A DNA stretch of 64,000 bases, from positions 14,582,501 through 14,646,500 of the forward strand of contig LR990053.1 of NCBI GenBank assembly GCA_905147135.1, read 5' to 3'. A program made the translations under genes and the position numbers. The notes beneath the pieces were generated by a model. It made no database searches. It had not been told where the DNA came from and worked only from the letters and a program-made list of their open reading frames with translations. Below are positions 1 to 11,900 of the stretch, piece by piece (positions within the stretch are counted from its first letter, which is position 1; each line of letters begins with the position of its first letter). Origin of the DNA: Blastobasis lacticolella (lineage: Eukaryota > Arthropoda > Insecta > Lepidoptera > Blastobasidae).

Positions 1-2218
1 AATATCTCTAAGTTTTAATAAAATATTGTTTATATTCTCATTTTTAGGATAAACATTTTTTTTTAAATATTTATGTGGCAGGAGTGTATGTAAGGGGAAG
101 GCGACGAGGATGTATGAAAACGGAGGTGAATGTAGAAGAAGCGAGAGAGATTTGTCAGGACCGTAGCAAGTAGAACGATAGGGGAAGCGTAACGTCTTAT
201 ATAGTATAAACCAAAGTCGCTATTCCAGTAGGGTAAGTGTAGGATAGCAGTAGGGGTACGGTAATGTAAAAGTGTAGGGGTACGGGCAGGGTAGTGAGGA
301 AGAGGACGCTACGCGAACGACATCCTTTTATTTTTAATTCTTTAGGTAGAAAACCGAGCGCGCCCAACAATATGGCAGGAATTCTGCAGATATCGTCCAC
401 AATAATCGCATTTAAACTACTACAAACATGGAAACCGGAAAGTGGATTAAACCGGTATTTGAGGAAATACGTAACAGCTGGCGTGCGCTGCATAAAATAT
501 CGGCTAAATACTAGAGGTATTACAGATAAATCCCAGAAACGTGTGCGCGGATTCCTACGTATCCAGCCCGTGTTATGCTGGTGCAGAACATATCGCGTGC
601 AAGGGGCGTATCAACAAATGGAATTTTCGTGTTAAAAATTCGATTCTGTGTCTGTGTTGTACTATGTTTGTTTAATCTGTGGGGGCTACTGTATGCCCTT
701 ACTTCAACAGGCTTGTGCAGAATGTGAAAATTGCGTCTGCGTACAAGAACTCTTATACTTTGCTTAGTCTGGGACTAGATGAAGACGAATTTACATGAAT
801 TTTAATTTCTGTTCTGTTCTATATATCTATATTGATATTTACTCGTATAAGAACTCGTAATATACGCTTTGTTTACTATGGGACGAGATGAAAAACATTA
901 TATTCTAAGAATTAAGCGTTATTGTAATTCAAATTATACTTACTTTTCAAGCATGGATTCGATGAATGAATAAAGTACACTCCGAGTCAGAACAGGTTTA
1001 CTTTCTTGAAGGGCACGACCTTCTCGACTTCTCGATACTGTCTGGAAGTTATTATTAAGATTTTGTTAACAAAATATAATAAATATGATATTATGTTTGA
1101 AGATCACGGGTTCGAATATTACTGATCGATCTAAGGTTTTTGTACATAGAAGTCTTTGGTTTTCATATATGGGTTGCCATAGCAAAGCATTCGTGACTCC
1201 CCGGGCGGCGGTGACCACTTTCCGTCAGGCAAATTTTAAGTAATTTCATTAAATCTTGTAAGCAAGACCCATAGCCGTAAGTCGTAATAAATAAATATTT
1301 ATTAAATATAAATAGGTACCCGTCGACTTTAAGGTTCTAATTAAACTTAAATTTGCATTATAACATTCGGCATGTTCTTTTGCTTTACATGTTTTTAAAT
1401 TGACTATTTTAACAGCTAATTAAACGACATAGGGACATATCGGCGGTTATAAATTTTGGAAATATTATGGGCGACAGTATTATCACTTTTCATAATGAGT
1501 CATGCCTTTAGCATGTAATAGGCGCCTCTTTTAATACGTTTTCACCTAAATATTGTTTTGTCGAACTGGCAGCATATATAAGACATCATTTTATAAGTGA
1601 GAATTACCTGTGGGCTAATTACGTAACTTTGTTGCTAACAATTTTCTGATTTCAAATCGAAATTGTTACTTTAACGATTCTGTCTCATCGATTTCATGGG
1701 TTCAGTTGTTAACAAAGTTCCATTGCAAACTGAAACTATTAAATCGATCGTACGTAATCGCCAAAGCATCAACTTCAATCATTGAAATCATTTCATCATC
1801 ATTTGAAAGATTGGCAACAGAGTTACGTAATTAGACTACTGATCTACCAAATCCTGGATCATGGTCAAAGCGGACCCCGGGCTCACGAGAGAGCACAACC
1901 GCTCTATTGCGCCAAGATTCGCCAAGATTCTTATTATTTTACGACATTAAAGAAACGAACTCACATCAATATCTCCAAGCAGCGGGTTGAAGTAAGTTGC
2001 GTTGTCCACATTGTAGTAATTCGCCTCGAAGAACCAGGCGACGCTGACAGTCGACTCGGGGTGCAGGGGTACGGAGACAGTGGCGAACACCTAAAGTTTA
2101 TGAGTCAAAACATAAAGATAAATGAGGACACAAGATAAAGTTGAAGTATCTTTACAAAGTATGGAGGTCGAGTTTCGTAGTTAAGTTTTAAATTTAAACG
2201 GGTTTCAAATTAAGGAGG
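1..2218. other. Gene-free stretch at window start
   Basis: No supported exon was found on either strand. The short open frames at 197-635 have no recognisable domain and no splice context. The only recognisable pieces are a short fragment of the dispersed repeat containing the block GGTGACCACTTTCC (about 1185-1235, minus) and the 3' part of a tRNA-derived SINE (about 1825-1935, plus). Confidence 0.5.
1825..1935 (+). repeat. SINE family 2 (tRNA-derived), 3' fragment
   Basis: It carries the family's 3' segment: the run CCAAATCCTGGATCATGGTC, then the GGACCCCGGGC block, the GAGAGCACAACC block and the GCCAAGAT end. The tRNA-like head is missing, so this is a 5'-truncated copy. Confidence 0.75.
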
Positions 2219-3449
2219 ATGCCTTGTTTAAAGATGATTGCTGGTATTCGAACGGTTGATGGTTTTTTGGTATTTAATATTTATGGTAGTGCCATGGTAT
2301 TAGGCATAGACATATTCTTTACTTGGCAATTATTACAATATAAAAAAACTCATAAAATAACAAAGATTCTCAGGAAAGGAGCAACAAAACTCATTTCTAT
2401 GGTTAAGACACGGGAAAATTACCTTATTTAGGCATCTAGTTAATGTTAAATATAGCATGTATCTACTTAAATTTACTTAGCTTAAATAAATGTAGTTGTA
2501 AATGAATTGAAATTGTTCTAGGTATTCGCATTTTTTTTGGTCTCTTTTAAATTTAACTACAATACGGTGTAATGTTAGACATAGTTTCTTTATTAAATTA
2601 TTAATTTGTTTTATTTAAAGTAGACATGCTGCAGGTAGAGAGTCGACAGTACTTGATTTACGGCAATATTCATATTATGTCTTTTAATTTGGATAGGGAT
2701 CCAATATAATTAAATCCCAAAAATTCAAATGTTCCAGTAACAAAAAACATTTTTGTAAGTTTAATCTAATTTTTAGGATTTAAATTATATTTTAATATAA
2801 TAAATGCTAATTTTAGTTCAACATACGTAATGCCTTGTTTAAGGATGATTGCCGGTATTCGAACGGTTGATGGTTTTTTGGCATTTAATATTTATGGTAG
2901 TGCCATGGTATTAGGCGTAGACATATTCTTTATTTGACAATAATTACAATATAAAAAGCTCATAAAATAACAAAGATTCTCAGAAAAGGAGCAACAAAAC
3001 TCATTTCGATGGTTAAGACACGGGCAAATTACCTTATTTAGGCATCTAGTTAATGTTAAATATAGCATGTATCTACTTAAATTTATTTAGCTTAAATAAA
3101 TGTGGTTGTAAATGAATTGAAATTGTTCTAGGTATTCGCATTTTTTTGTATCTTTTAAATTTAACTACAATACGGTGTAATGTTAGACTTTGTTTCTTTA
3201 ATAAATTATTAATTAATTATTAATTTGTTTTATTTAAAGTAGACATGCTGCAGGTAGAGAGTCGACAGTACTTGATTTAAGTCAATATTGATATTATGTC
3301 TATTAATTTGGATAGGGATCCAATATAATTAAATCCCAAAAATTCAAATGTTCCAGTAACAAAAATCATTTTTGTAAGTTTAATCTAATTTTTAGGATTT
3401 TCATTTTATTTTAATGTAATAAATGCTAATTTTAGTTCCAACATGCGTA
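2219..3449. repeat. Tandem duplication, two ~611-bp units
   Basis: The sequence starting ATGCCTTGTTTAA at 2219 starts again at 2830 and the two units can be followed base for base to about 2829 and 3449, with scattered substitutions and small indels. A 70-codon open frame in unit 1 (2219-2431) is interrupted in unit 2 by a TGA and a deletion, so it is probably not coding. No transposase or RT motif is visible. It may be a local segmental duplication or two units of a longer-period satellite. Confidence 0.85.
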
Positions 3450-3724
3450 ACCTACTCGTACTTACATCCTGAATGTTTATTTAGGTTGCTAATGTTAGAA
3501 AGTAAAAGTGTGATCAGTGTGATTATTGCATAGATATAGTCTGTAGACCTTAGAGAGAGTGATATTGACTATCGAAGGCGTGTCGTGTGGTCGTTTTACA
3601 AGGCGTAGCCCGAAAACGCCACTTTAGCAAAACATCATTTTTTAGCTAACTAGAATATATCAACAGTCAGCTCTCAATTATTTGTCTTAAAATAGTTATA
3701 ACTACTTTTAATAAATAAATAAAA

Positions 3725-4045
3725 TAAAGCTAGCACAAATTCACACAACGCCATCTAGCCCTAAAGTAAGCAAAGCTTATGTTATTGGTGTTAGATAACT
3801 GATAAACTATTTATATACATTTTTAAATACTTTATTATTATACATAGTACACCCAGACCCGTAACAGAAATAAAAATTCGTCATTAACAAAGCAAAGTGT
3901 TCATATAAGGTTTGTAGTGATAATTAATATTTAAGCTCTTCAAAGGGCCATTTTCCATAAATAAATAAATAATTGTGGACAAATTTACACAGCGCCATCT
4001 AGCCCCAAAGTAAGCAAAGCTTGTACTATGGGTGCTAACTAACAT
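3725..4045 (-). repeat. SINE family 4 (tRNA-Gly-like), two 3' fragments
   Basis: Two pieces (about 3725-3800 and 3960-4045) share the segment CGCCATCTAGCCC followed by AAAGTAAGCAAAGCTT. Read on the minus strand this matches the 3' part of the copies at 59723-59955 and 63731-63945. Both lack the tRNA-like head. Confidence 0.6.
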
Positions 4046-5983
4046 ACCATAAGGTGGCCATTTTGCATGTTCCGTTTTTGTTCGTGAAAACGTCACTATT
4101 TTCAGACATTTAATGGGGAAGTTTGATATTATTAGCGGTTAGCAACAAATGTTTTATTCTTTAAGTGACAGCAATTTTGTGCATAACAAATCCTTAAGCG
4201 CTAGCTTAACTTTTCATACTCACTCCCCATTGTGTTGACGGTGTAAAAATAAGATATCTTCGCTGCCTCCTATTCACTTTGGTCTGTGAATTTACCGCTT
4301 GATGTATCATAAAACACCTGAAAATGAACATCCATTATTAATTACGTAACAGAATTACGCTATAATAAATATATCTAAGGCTATGATAAACATACAAGAA
4401 TATGTAGTAGCTGATCCACATCTTAACGGCAAATGTTTGCTTCGAAACATTAATTGGATAAACGTGGTGATTACAATTAATTTACTGTAGAAACCAAGGA
4501 AGAGCAGGAGAATTGAATTACTATTCCGTTTGTCTCTATCGACTGAAAGTTTAACTTGCATTTAAAAATAACGGTTCAGGGGTGTTAATTGTTCTGACTG
4601 TACACGACCATATTAACTTGAGCTGACACGTCTCGTATCCTTCTTACAAAGTGTAGCAACAAAGAGGGTAGGGGCAGCTCAAGTACGCCTGGTCGCCGAG
4701 TAGCTGTATCGAAAATTTTAAGGCAGTTTGTTTGGGCAAGTAATTTGGAATATCATTCCTCGAGGGCGAGCAGTTCACATTAGCGTAGTAACTTTCTAGG
4801 GGACAAAATTGTTATGAGCCAGTATGGCAATTCATCGGTTGAAACATTTTCTGCTCTGTGCGAATGGGTAACGCAGTCTGAACGTTTGTTTGCATTGTCA
4901 CCAGAGCGTTTACCGTGGATGTGTTAAACGGTAGTAGCTAGGTAACTGAAGTGGAGCATATTGAATGGGCAGCCGGGGTTCTGAGTGATGTTAATTAGGG
5001 GTCGTGCCCTTTGAAGGTAGGCGTTCCGAAGGTGCGAGTTCCAAGTTATATGACTTAAGGATATTAAGGGTAATTGGAAATATTGGTGGTCGATATTTCC
5101 AGGTACTGGGATTTTAGGTGTGTAGATGTTGTCTTCGAATATTTGAAATCAAATTGACATTACACGATCGGAGTTCGATGCTTAATTTGAATTCCTTTAA
5201 GCAGTGTAGGTACTTGTTTTATGTTAGAATAGGACCACGATAAGTCGGCATTGACTGACAGTAATTAATATTACAACGTGTGGATATGGCAATATCGATT
5301 GGATAATTTATCCTTGTCAGTCTTTGTGCCCACAAAGGGATTATAGTACGAGAAACACATTTTGATACTTTACATTTAAGCTAGATACCATCGAATTATG
5401 AATGACGTTTTAAAAACTTGGCAAGTTGCATTACAACTTACAGAGATATTTTCAAAAATACCAACTTATCGTGGTCTTATTCTACTTACTTTGCTTGCCT
5501 TTATGGTACCTTTGTGACGGCGGAGTAAACCCACAAAGCGTTCGAATGCCATAAGAATGCTCATTCGTTTGATGTAAATAGAGGTAGTGCATTCGCTTGT
5601 CGTTTTATCATCGTCTTTCTCAGAAACCACGCAACGCTCACAACAAAAGAATTCGAGCGAATGCTCTGGTTTCATTTTCGTTTGTCGCTAACGCACTTAT
5701 TTACTTTTTACGCTTTTTCCTGGTGGTTTTATTAGTTTTTCATATCTGTAAGAGTACGAGGATATACGTAATGCGTACTGAATATCTATCTACTGAATCT
5801 GAAAAGTTTTAATTACTTTAGCTGGAATATGTTTTACAGTGATTGTGGTCTTCTTTTAAGCTTACATTAATTGCCGGTGTCAGAAGACCCGAAAATACTG
5901 TTGGTAGGTACTCTAAATGGATAAATCTTAGATCAGCGATACTTGCAGCTCTGCCTATTAACAATAGCATATCATTTTGCGTT
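4046..5983. other. Gene-free stretch
   Basis: Nothing recognisable: no exon with splice context, no known repeat, no RNA gene. The open frames here are 60-70 codons long and lack domain motifs. Confidence 0.4.
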
Positions 5984-6269
5984 ATGTCCCGGTTGTGCTT
6001 TCGCGCGCGAGGTCCGTCTTGACCATGATCCAGGATTTGGTAAATCGACTGCTACCAGGTTCCCCTGACCAGGATCATGGTTACACATTCAGTCGCCGGA
6101 ATGTGCAGGTTTCATCACGATATTTTCCCTCACTGTTAGAGCGTCGGTTAGCATTAATCTAATATACCCAACTCAGAAAATAATCATTGGTACATGGCCC
6201 CAGTGGGATTCAAACCCGGTACCTCTCGCTTGCGAATCGGATACCGTAACCACTCGGCCACCGATGCTC
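5984..6269 (-). repeat. SINE family 2, near-complete copy
   Basis: On the minus strand it reads from a tRNA-like head (A box TGGCCGAGTGGTTA, B box near GGTTTGAATCC) through the conserved middle ('gtaaccatgatcc') to the 3' GAGAGCACAACCGGGA block. The cloverleaf is not intact, so it is a SINE and not a tRNA gene. Confidence 0.85.
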
Positions 6270-6711
6270 CGTATTACGCTGAATATCTACTGAAAATAAT
6301 AAATATATCATCCTTACTTTATAATTAGTTATACCGCGTCTTCTTTTACGGTTACATTAATAGCCTGTTTCAGAAGACCCGAAAATACAGTAAGTACTCT
6401 AAATGCACAAATCCAGCGATACCTGCAGCTCTGTCTATTAGCAACTAGTCTTGCTAAATAACGGCACAGAAAAGTATTTGATACCCATGAAGCTAATTAC
6501 GCAAATGTTCCGTCTCTAATCATGCCCGCCGTTATTAGAGTTGGAAGCAAACATTTGTACCAAAGTAAAACTAACCGCATCAAAGAGAACTCCTCTTTTC
6601 CGTACTGGCGCCAATTTATTGAAATGAAGGGTTCAAATGGGATTTTGTGGTCTCGCCTCGTTGCAGCGTGAGGGCTAGGGGAGCAGAAGCGAGGAGATAC
6701 ACGATGTTTTG

Positions 6712-6790
6712 TTGGTCAATTCGCACAGCGCCCTCTAGCCAGAAAGTAAGTAAAGCTTGTGTTATCGGTGCCAGAGAAGTGATAAACTAC
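6712..6790 (-). repeat. SINE family 4 fragment
   Basis: It contains GCGCCCTCTAGCC plus GTAAGTAAAGCTTGTG, matching the 3' part of the tRNA-Gly-like SINE on the opposite strand. Confidence 0.55.
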
Positions 6791-6888
6791 TTATTTGTAT
6801 TTTTTTAATATGTACATACTCATTATACTTATAACTACCGTGGCATGTTAACCAACTGAACTCAGGTTGACAAATATCAAATATCAAT

Positions 6889-7208
6889 GTTCCGGTTGTG
6901 CCCTCGGCTCGGGGTCCGCCGACTATGATCCATGATTTGGCGATCAGGTAATTACAGTGGAGCGACTACCATCTGACCTCCGTGACTCCGCTACCAGGGG
7001 AATCTGACTAGATTGGATCGTGGTTACAAATTCAGTTGCCTGAATTAACTGGTTTCATCACGATGTATTTATTCCCTCTCCGTTAGAGCATCGGTGAGTG
7101 TTTAACTAATGTACATAACTCAGAAAAGGGTCATTGGTACATGGCCGCAGCGGGATTCGTACCTCTCGCTTTCGAGTGTATACTCAACCGCCCAGCTGCC
7201 AGCGCTCT
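6889..7208 (-). repeat. SINE family 2 copy
   Basis: Same family as 5984-6269, same orientation, with a more diverged head. The conserved middle and the CCCGGTTGTG-like end are present. Confidence 0.8.
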
Positions 7209-7249
7209 TAATTTTATACAAGTATTTATCATTTTATCACGGCGTTTCA

Positions 7250-7665
7250 ATGAAGAGTTTTCCAATAGGTATCTAAAGCATTCCTAACCACTCACTAGAT
7301 GGCGCCCCGACAATTTTGGTAATTGACAATCGCTTGAAATAGGTTTTTAGCAAACAGGATATAAACAATGGGGACGTTGTATTGGATAATATTGTATTTG
7401 TCAATAGTTTTCAACCTTTTTAGAGGTTGTAATAATAATGGAACATAGTGCTTTCTTCTATAAATATTTATTTTTACACTTCGTTCAACCTTTAACAGTT
7501 ATGTTTATATTAATAAACATTTTATTTTTAAGTTTAGTATTAGTTGGCTGCATGAAATCACTGCCACCATCATACAGATTATAAAAAGATTACCAAAATT
7601 TTAGGAGCGCCATCTATTGATGCCTTTTGAAACCAACTATCTATACTTACTGGAAAACTCCTCAT
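7250..7665. mobile_element. MITE-like element with ~78-bp inverted ends
   Basis: The left end (ATGAAGAGTTTTCCAATAGG...) is repeated in reverse complement at the right end (...CTTACTGGAAAACTCCTCAT). The match continues inward through AGATGGCGCC and AATTTTGGTAAT, about 78 bp per arm with mismatches. There is no internal open frame of note, so it fits a non-autonomous DNA transposon. The superfamily is not determined and no clean target-site duplication could be called. Confidence 0.75.
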
Positions 7666-8376
7666 TACTTTACAGAAATTCACGGGCAGATTAATTACAT
7701 TTTGTAAAAAGGGCTTCCGTTGCATCCGGAACACACTGTGTCTTTAGAACTACTTATAGTAATATGATAATGTTGTTTATTTGGAATGTCTAAGCATACT
7801 GAAGACTAAATCAATAAATACCTCTTTTTTATGTTATATGGCAACTAACCGATCTTTGTTTTCCATATCTGCGTTTTCTTGTGACCCCATTCCACAAAGC
7901 TAGTGGCTGGTATTCCACATAGGAGCCTGAATATATGTGTTGTAACGCGTGTTTTGATGAAGAACTTCATGTTTGTTAATTCCGTGCCTTATGCTATGGC
8001 CGTGACAGTTTTATAAATGCAAGTTTTAATAGCGTTTTCACGTTTGGGATTTCGTGTTTGGGCTTAGTTTGCGGAGAGTTAAATTTTAGGAGACCCACCC
8101 TTGCTCGTAAATTTTTAGTGTCGGCTTTGGCATGCATCGAGGCTGTTTACTCACTCACGATGTTTGCATATAGGAGCTGACGGTAAAGTTCGAAAGAGAT
8201 CGTTAAGTGGCCGGTTACTATTTAAGCTCACTGTCGTTTTAAATAGTTTTTAGGTTTGCAAAAAAATATTTGGGAGCTTTCAGTGATATGACGAAATTTG
8301 GGGGATATATCAGCAAATTGCTTTCGGATGACTTAGGTTTTGTTTGTGAAAAACATTTATACGTAACGTACTACGG

Positions 8377-8668
8377 CGCATCGGTGGCCGAGTGGTTAAG
8401 GTATCCGAGACGCAAGCGAGAGGTACTGGTCGAATCCTACTGCCGTTAAGTACCAATGACTTTTTTCTGAGTTATGTACTTTAGTTGAACACTAATCGAT
8501 GCTCTTACGCGACGGAATATGTACCTAACCGTGATTTAATCTGGTCAGGTTCCCCTGGTAGCAGGGTTACGGAGATCAGATGGCAGTCGCTCCACTGTAA
8601 TTATCTGATCTGCCAAATCCTGGATCATGGTCAAGGCTGACCCCGAGCGCTATTGGGACATTAACTTC
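8377..8668 (+). repeat. SINE family 2 copy
   Basis: It starts with the tRNA-Ser/Leu-like A box GGTGGCCGAGTGGTTAAGG and runs through the family body to about GAGCGCTATTGGGACATTAA. It ends about 260 bp before the start codon of gene 1. Confidence 0.85.
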
Positions 8669-8932
8669 AAGATATCTTTAATATGTTTAAATGCACTACA
8701 TGTAATTGGCTCACAAAAAATCTCATAGGAAAAAGCGAAATCTCAAACAAAAAATGCTAACGATAACATTCACGTTACGTATTCGGAAGTGCCGTTCGTT
8801 CGGCGAAGTAAGGCAGTCGAGCCGGCCGAAATCACTGGGAAAACATAACGGTTCATTAGCTACATCGCTGGCTGTGCGCAAACATTGCCCATTTTATCTT
8901 ATACAGCATTCACGCGCTGACGGCGACGGGCG

Positions 8933-11900
8933 ATGGGGAGAGTCCTTGAGCTGACGGTGGTTCTGCTGGGGCTGGTTGTGGCTGGCGCTCATCGGCAGAG
9001 GCGCTACTTGGTCTACCCGGATGGTGGGCCAGCAAGAGCACAGGTAGGTTTGTGGCTTGTAGGGTAGAGCTATCATCACAAATAGCCAGATATAGTCAGC
9101 GTTTATGATAATTTCTTACGATTGGTAGCTGGCTACGATTTGAGATCGTAGTCTTAAAAATGAATAATAGGATACGATTTCAAGCTGCCCATTTTTTAGT
9201 CCTAGATAGTCTACCTGTAACACTTTATGACACGAGTTTTTCATGTTGTTCTTATAAAGACTGCATTTCACGCAGGGCTAGGAATATGCCTCAATTACCT
9301 GAAGAAAGGCAATTTTAAAGTATTTACTACAAATTAAAAGAATCGCACTATCTATAGGGCTCTAGGTAACGGCATAGACGCCTGGCATATTCTTTCATTT
9401 GAGATTTGTATAGATAATTAAAGCTTTCTGAGTTTATTGTTTATTGCAACGATCCCCATCCATTCATGAGTGTCGTATAGCTCATAGAGGTAGAATTTCC
9501 TGTTGAGAATGTTCAACTGCGATCTCTAACCTGCCAGACAAACGTGGAGATTATAGCAATTCCCTTCGCTAAAGTGAAGGAGGCTCAATTCCAATAGTCA
9601 CCGTAGATGTGTTCATGTGTGCGTGATTGAACAGGCAATCGAAAAAATTCACGCTAATCCCATGCTCAGAAGGTCTATTCCCCCGTGTTTAGTTGGCGTC
9701 TGTATTTTTCCTTTCCTTTCCAATGGCTCAATGCAAATTTGCACAGCGTGCCTGATTTTAAGTTAAGTAAATGATGTTTTCTTTGCGCACCGGTGCTGGC
9801 TTAACGAAGCACAGTTTTTTGTTAGCGAATTCAAATGCAATTAAGTTCTGAGCTCTAGTCTGCTTTCTGGGGCGTGCGATTCATTTTTATTCTTTCTGTG
9901 TTGTACATTTTGGATGCCTGTAATGAGGTATCATGACGTGAATATCTAAATGTGTGCTAGGTATAGCGTTTCGTTATGATATTATTATGGCAATAGCATG
10001 ATAGTGTAGTTCTCTAGTTAAATTAATGTTTTAAAATTAGTGCTTTAAATGCTTTAAAAATTACAGTACGCATATACAAATAAAATTGAGGAAGGAAGGC
10101 GGTTAGGCTTTTTCTTGAAATATACTGAACATTTACAGTTGTTCAAAAAGAAACAAACCAAATTTTTAGTAGGTAAGTAATTAAAGTACAAGTGGTTGAA
10201 ATATGTTTTAAAAGTTTCAGTTAAATTACATACCACACTCAATTAGATTTTTGTGTCTTACCTATTTCGTACCCTAGTAGAACTTGTCCGTTTGGGACTC
10301 ACCCACAGCTTTAACACAGTAAAATGGCCTTATCTATTTCTGCCGCCAAGCAACAATGCTTGCATTTGTTGTGTTCCGGTTTGAAGGATATGGTAACCAG
10401 CGCATTTACAGGCATGACACATTTCATCTTAGTCCTCACAGTGACAACGCACTTGGGGTATTGCATTTTTGTTGCCTGCAACCTAAATGCATGAATCGTA
10501 CCTGATATGGGCGATAGTTACCGCTTACCGCTTTAGACTTAAAAAAGCACGCAAATGCGAATTACGTTTTAATTCCCAAGTCTTACAAGACACTCAAGGG
10601 CTTTGTTCTAATATTTTAATTACATTTTCATTTTGCTTCTTGTTTGTTTGAAAGTTTTCAAGTTGAGTTAGGTGAACAAAGGAATAGCAAAGTTAATTTT
10701 TAATTTTGTCACGAATTTAATGGTCGGAATTAGAATTTTGTTAAGGAGTGAATGAATATACTCTTAATTATTTATTTAGCTAAATCTACGATTACGCAAT
10801 TTATCGAAAATAATATACTTGTTAGCTATATACTCGTAGTTCATAACACTCTATTAATTTATACAAGATTTAAAGAAAGTAATAATAACGTAAAATGCCA
10901 AACAGATTAGTTACGCTTCAAATATATGTCTTACTAGCCTCTGCTCATGACTTTGCCCGCTTGAAATTGTTTACAACGTGGGCCTATGAAAGCTACTTTG
11001 TATTTAAGAAAAAACTTATAGACTATGAATTGTTTTAGCGTGTAAGCTGTACTTAATACCATAAAATATTATCAAAACAAAACACGTTCAGTAGTTAGTG
11101 AAAACTTTCACATTTGTAAGTAATTATATGTTCTTCTTACAGTTTATTATTGGTCTCGGTATTCCTGTTGATTTGAAAGAAGCATCAGTCACTGTGGGTA
11201 CAGTAATAAAGTTCCAGTATGACCTACCGACAAACAGTACAGAGTACACGAGCAGAATATATGGTTTTGCTGAAACAGTTTCACGAGATATGAATGAAAA
11301 TACAGACAAAGAAACAGATGATAATGCTATAGATTCAGAATATTTTAGAAAAAGTGGTGACGACTCTGAAGTTGAAGAATCTGACAATTATGGCAATGAT
11401 ACTTTAGTTGATATAAATTTTGAAGAAAGAAAGAAAAGATCTTTACTATATTCTGAAGGTGGAACCATAAATACTGTTGATGGAGCGGAATTGGCTACTG
11501 AGTTACCTCTTCAAGAAGCAATAAGACGTCAAGAATTAATAGATCAAAACGCAGCCGAAATGGAAGAGGAACCCCAAAGAATGAACCGATGGGATTTCTA
11601 CAAAATTCTAGAACATATGGTTGAAAGGTATGTAACGTTCTATGTGATTATTTTGTAGAAAGAAGTACTATAAAAGAAGCAAATTAATCGCAACAATATA
11701 TCCGTGTACCTAAGTAATGTATAATTTGATAGGTATTTTTGTAGAGGGGTTAAAATCTCTCGTCCGTAAGATGCAGACGATGTCTTATAAATGATGAAGA
11801 GATATTAAATGCACAGTACAAAGAACGCGGTCCCCATAGTTACGTGCGCAAATACTGTCAAATGTGTTCCTGCGCTATAGATGCGATGCTTTTATTCCAA

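Noticed and set aside
294..635. 113-codon frame at window start
   Set aside because: No domain, no splice signals in phase with a partner, and a competing frame on the other strand.
2219..2431. 70-codon frame as a small gene
   Set aside because: It lies in a tandem repeat unit and the second unit has an internal TGA and a deletion; no domain seen.
8377..8450. tRNA-Ser/Leu gene
   Set aside because: The A and B boxes belong to SINE family 2, seen more than a dozen times; no intact cloverleaf.
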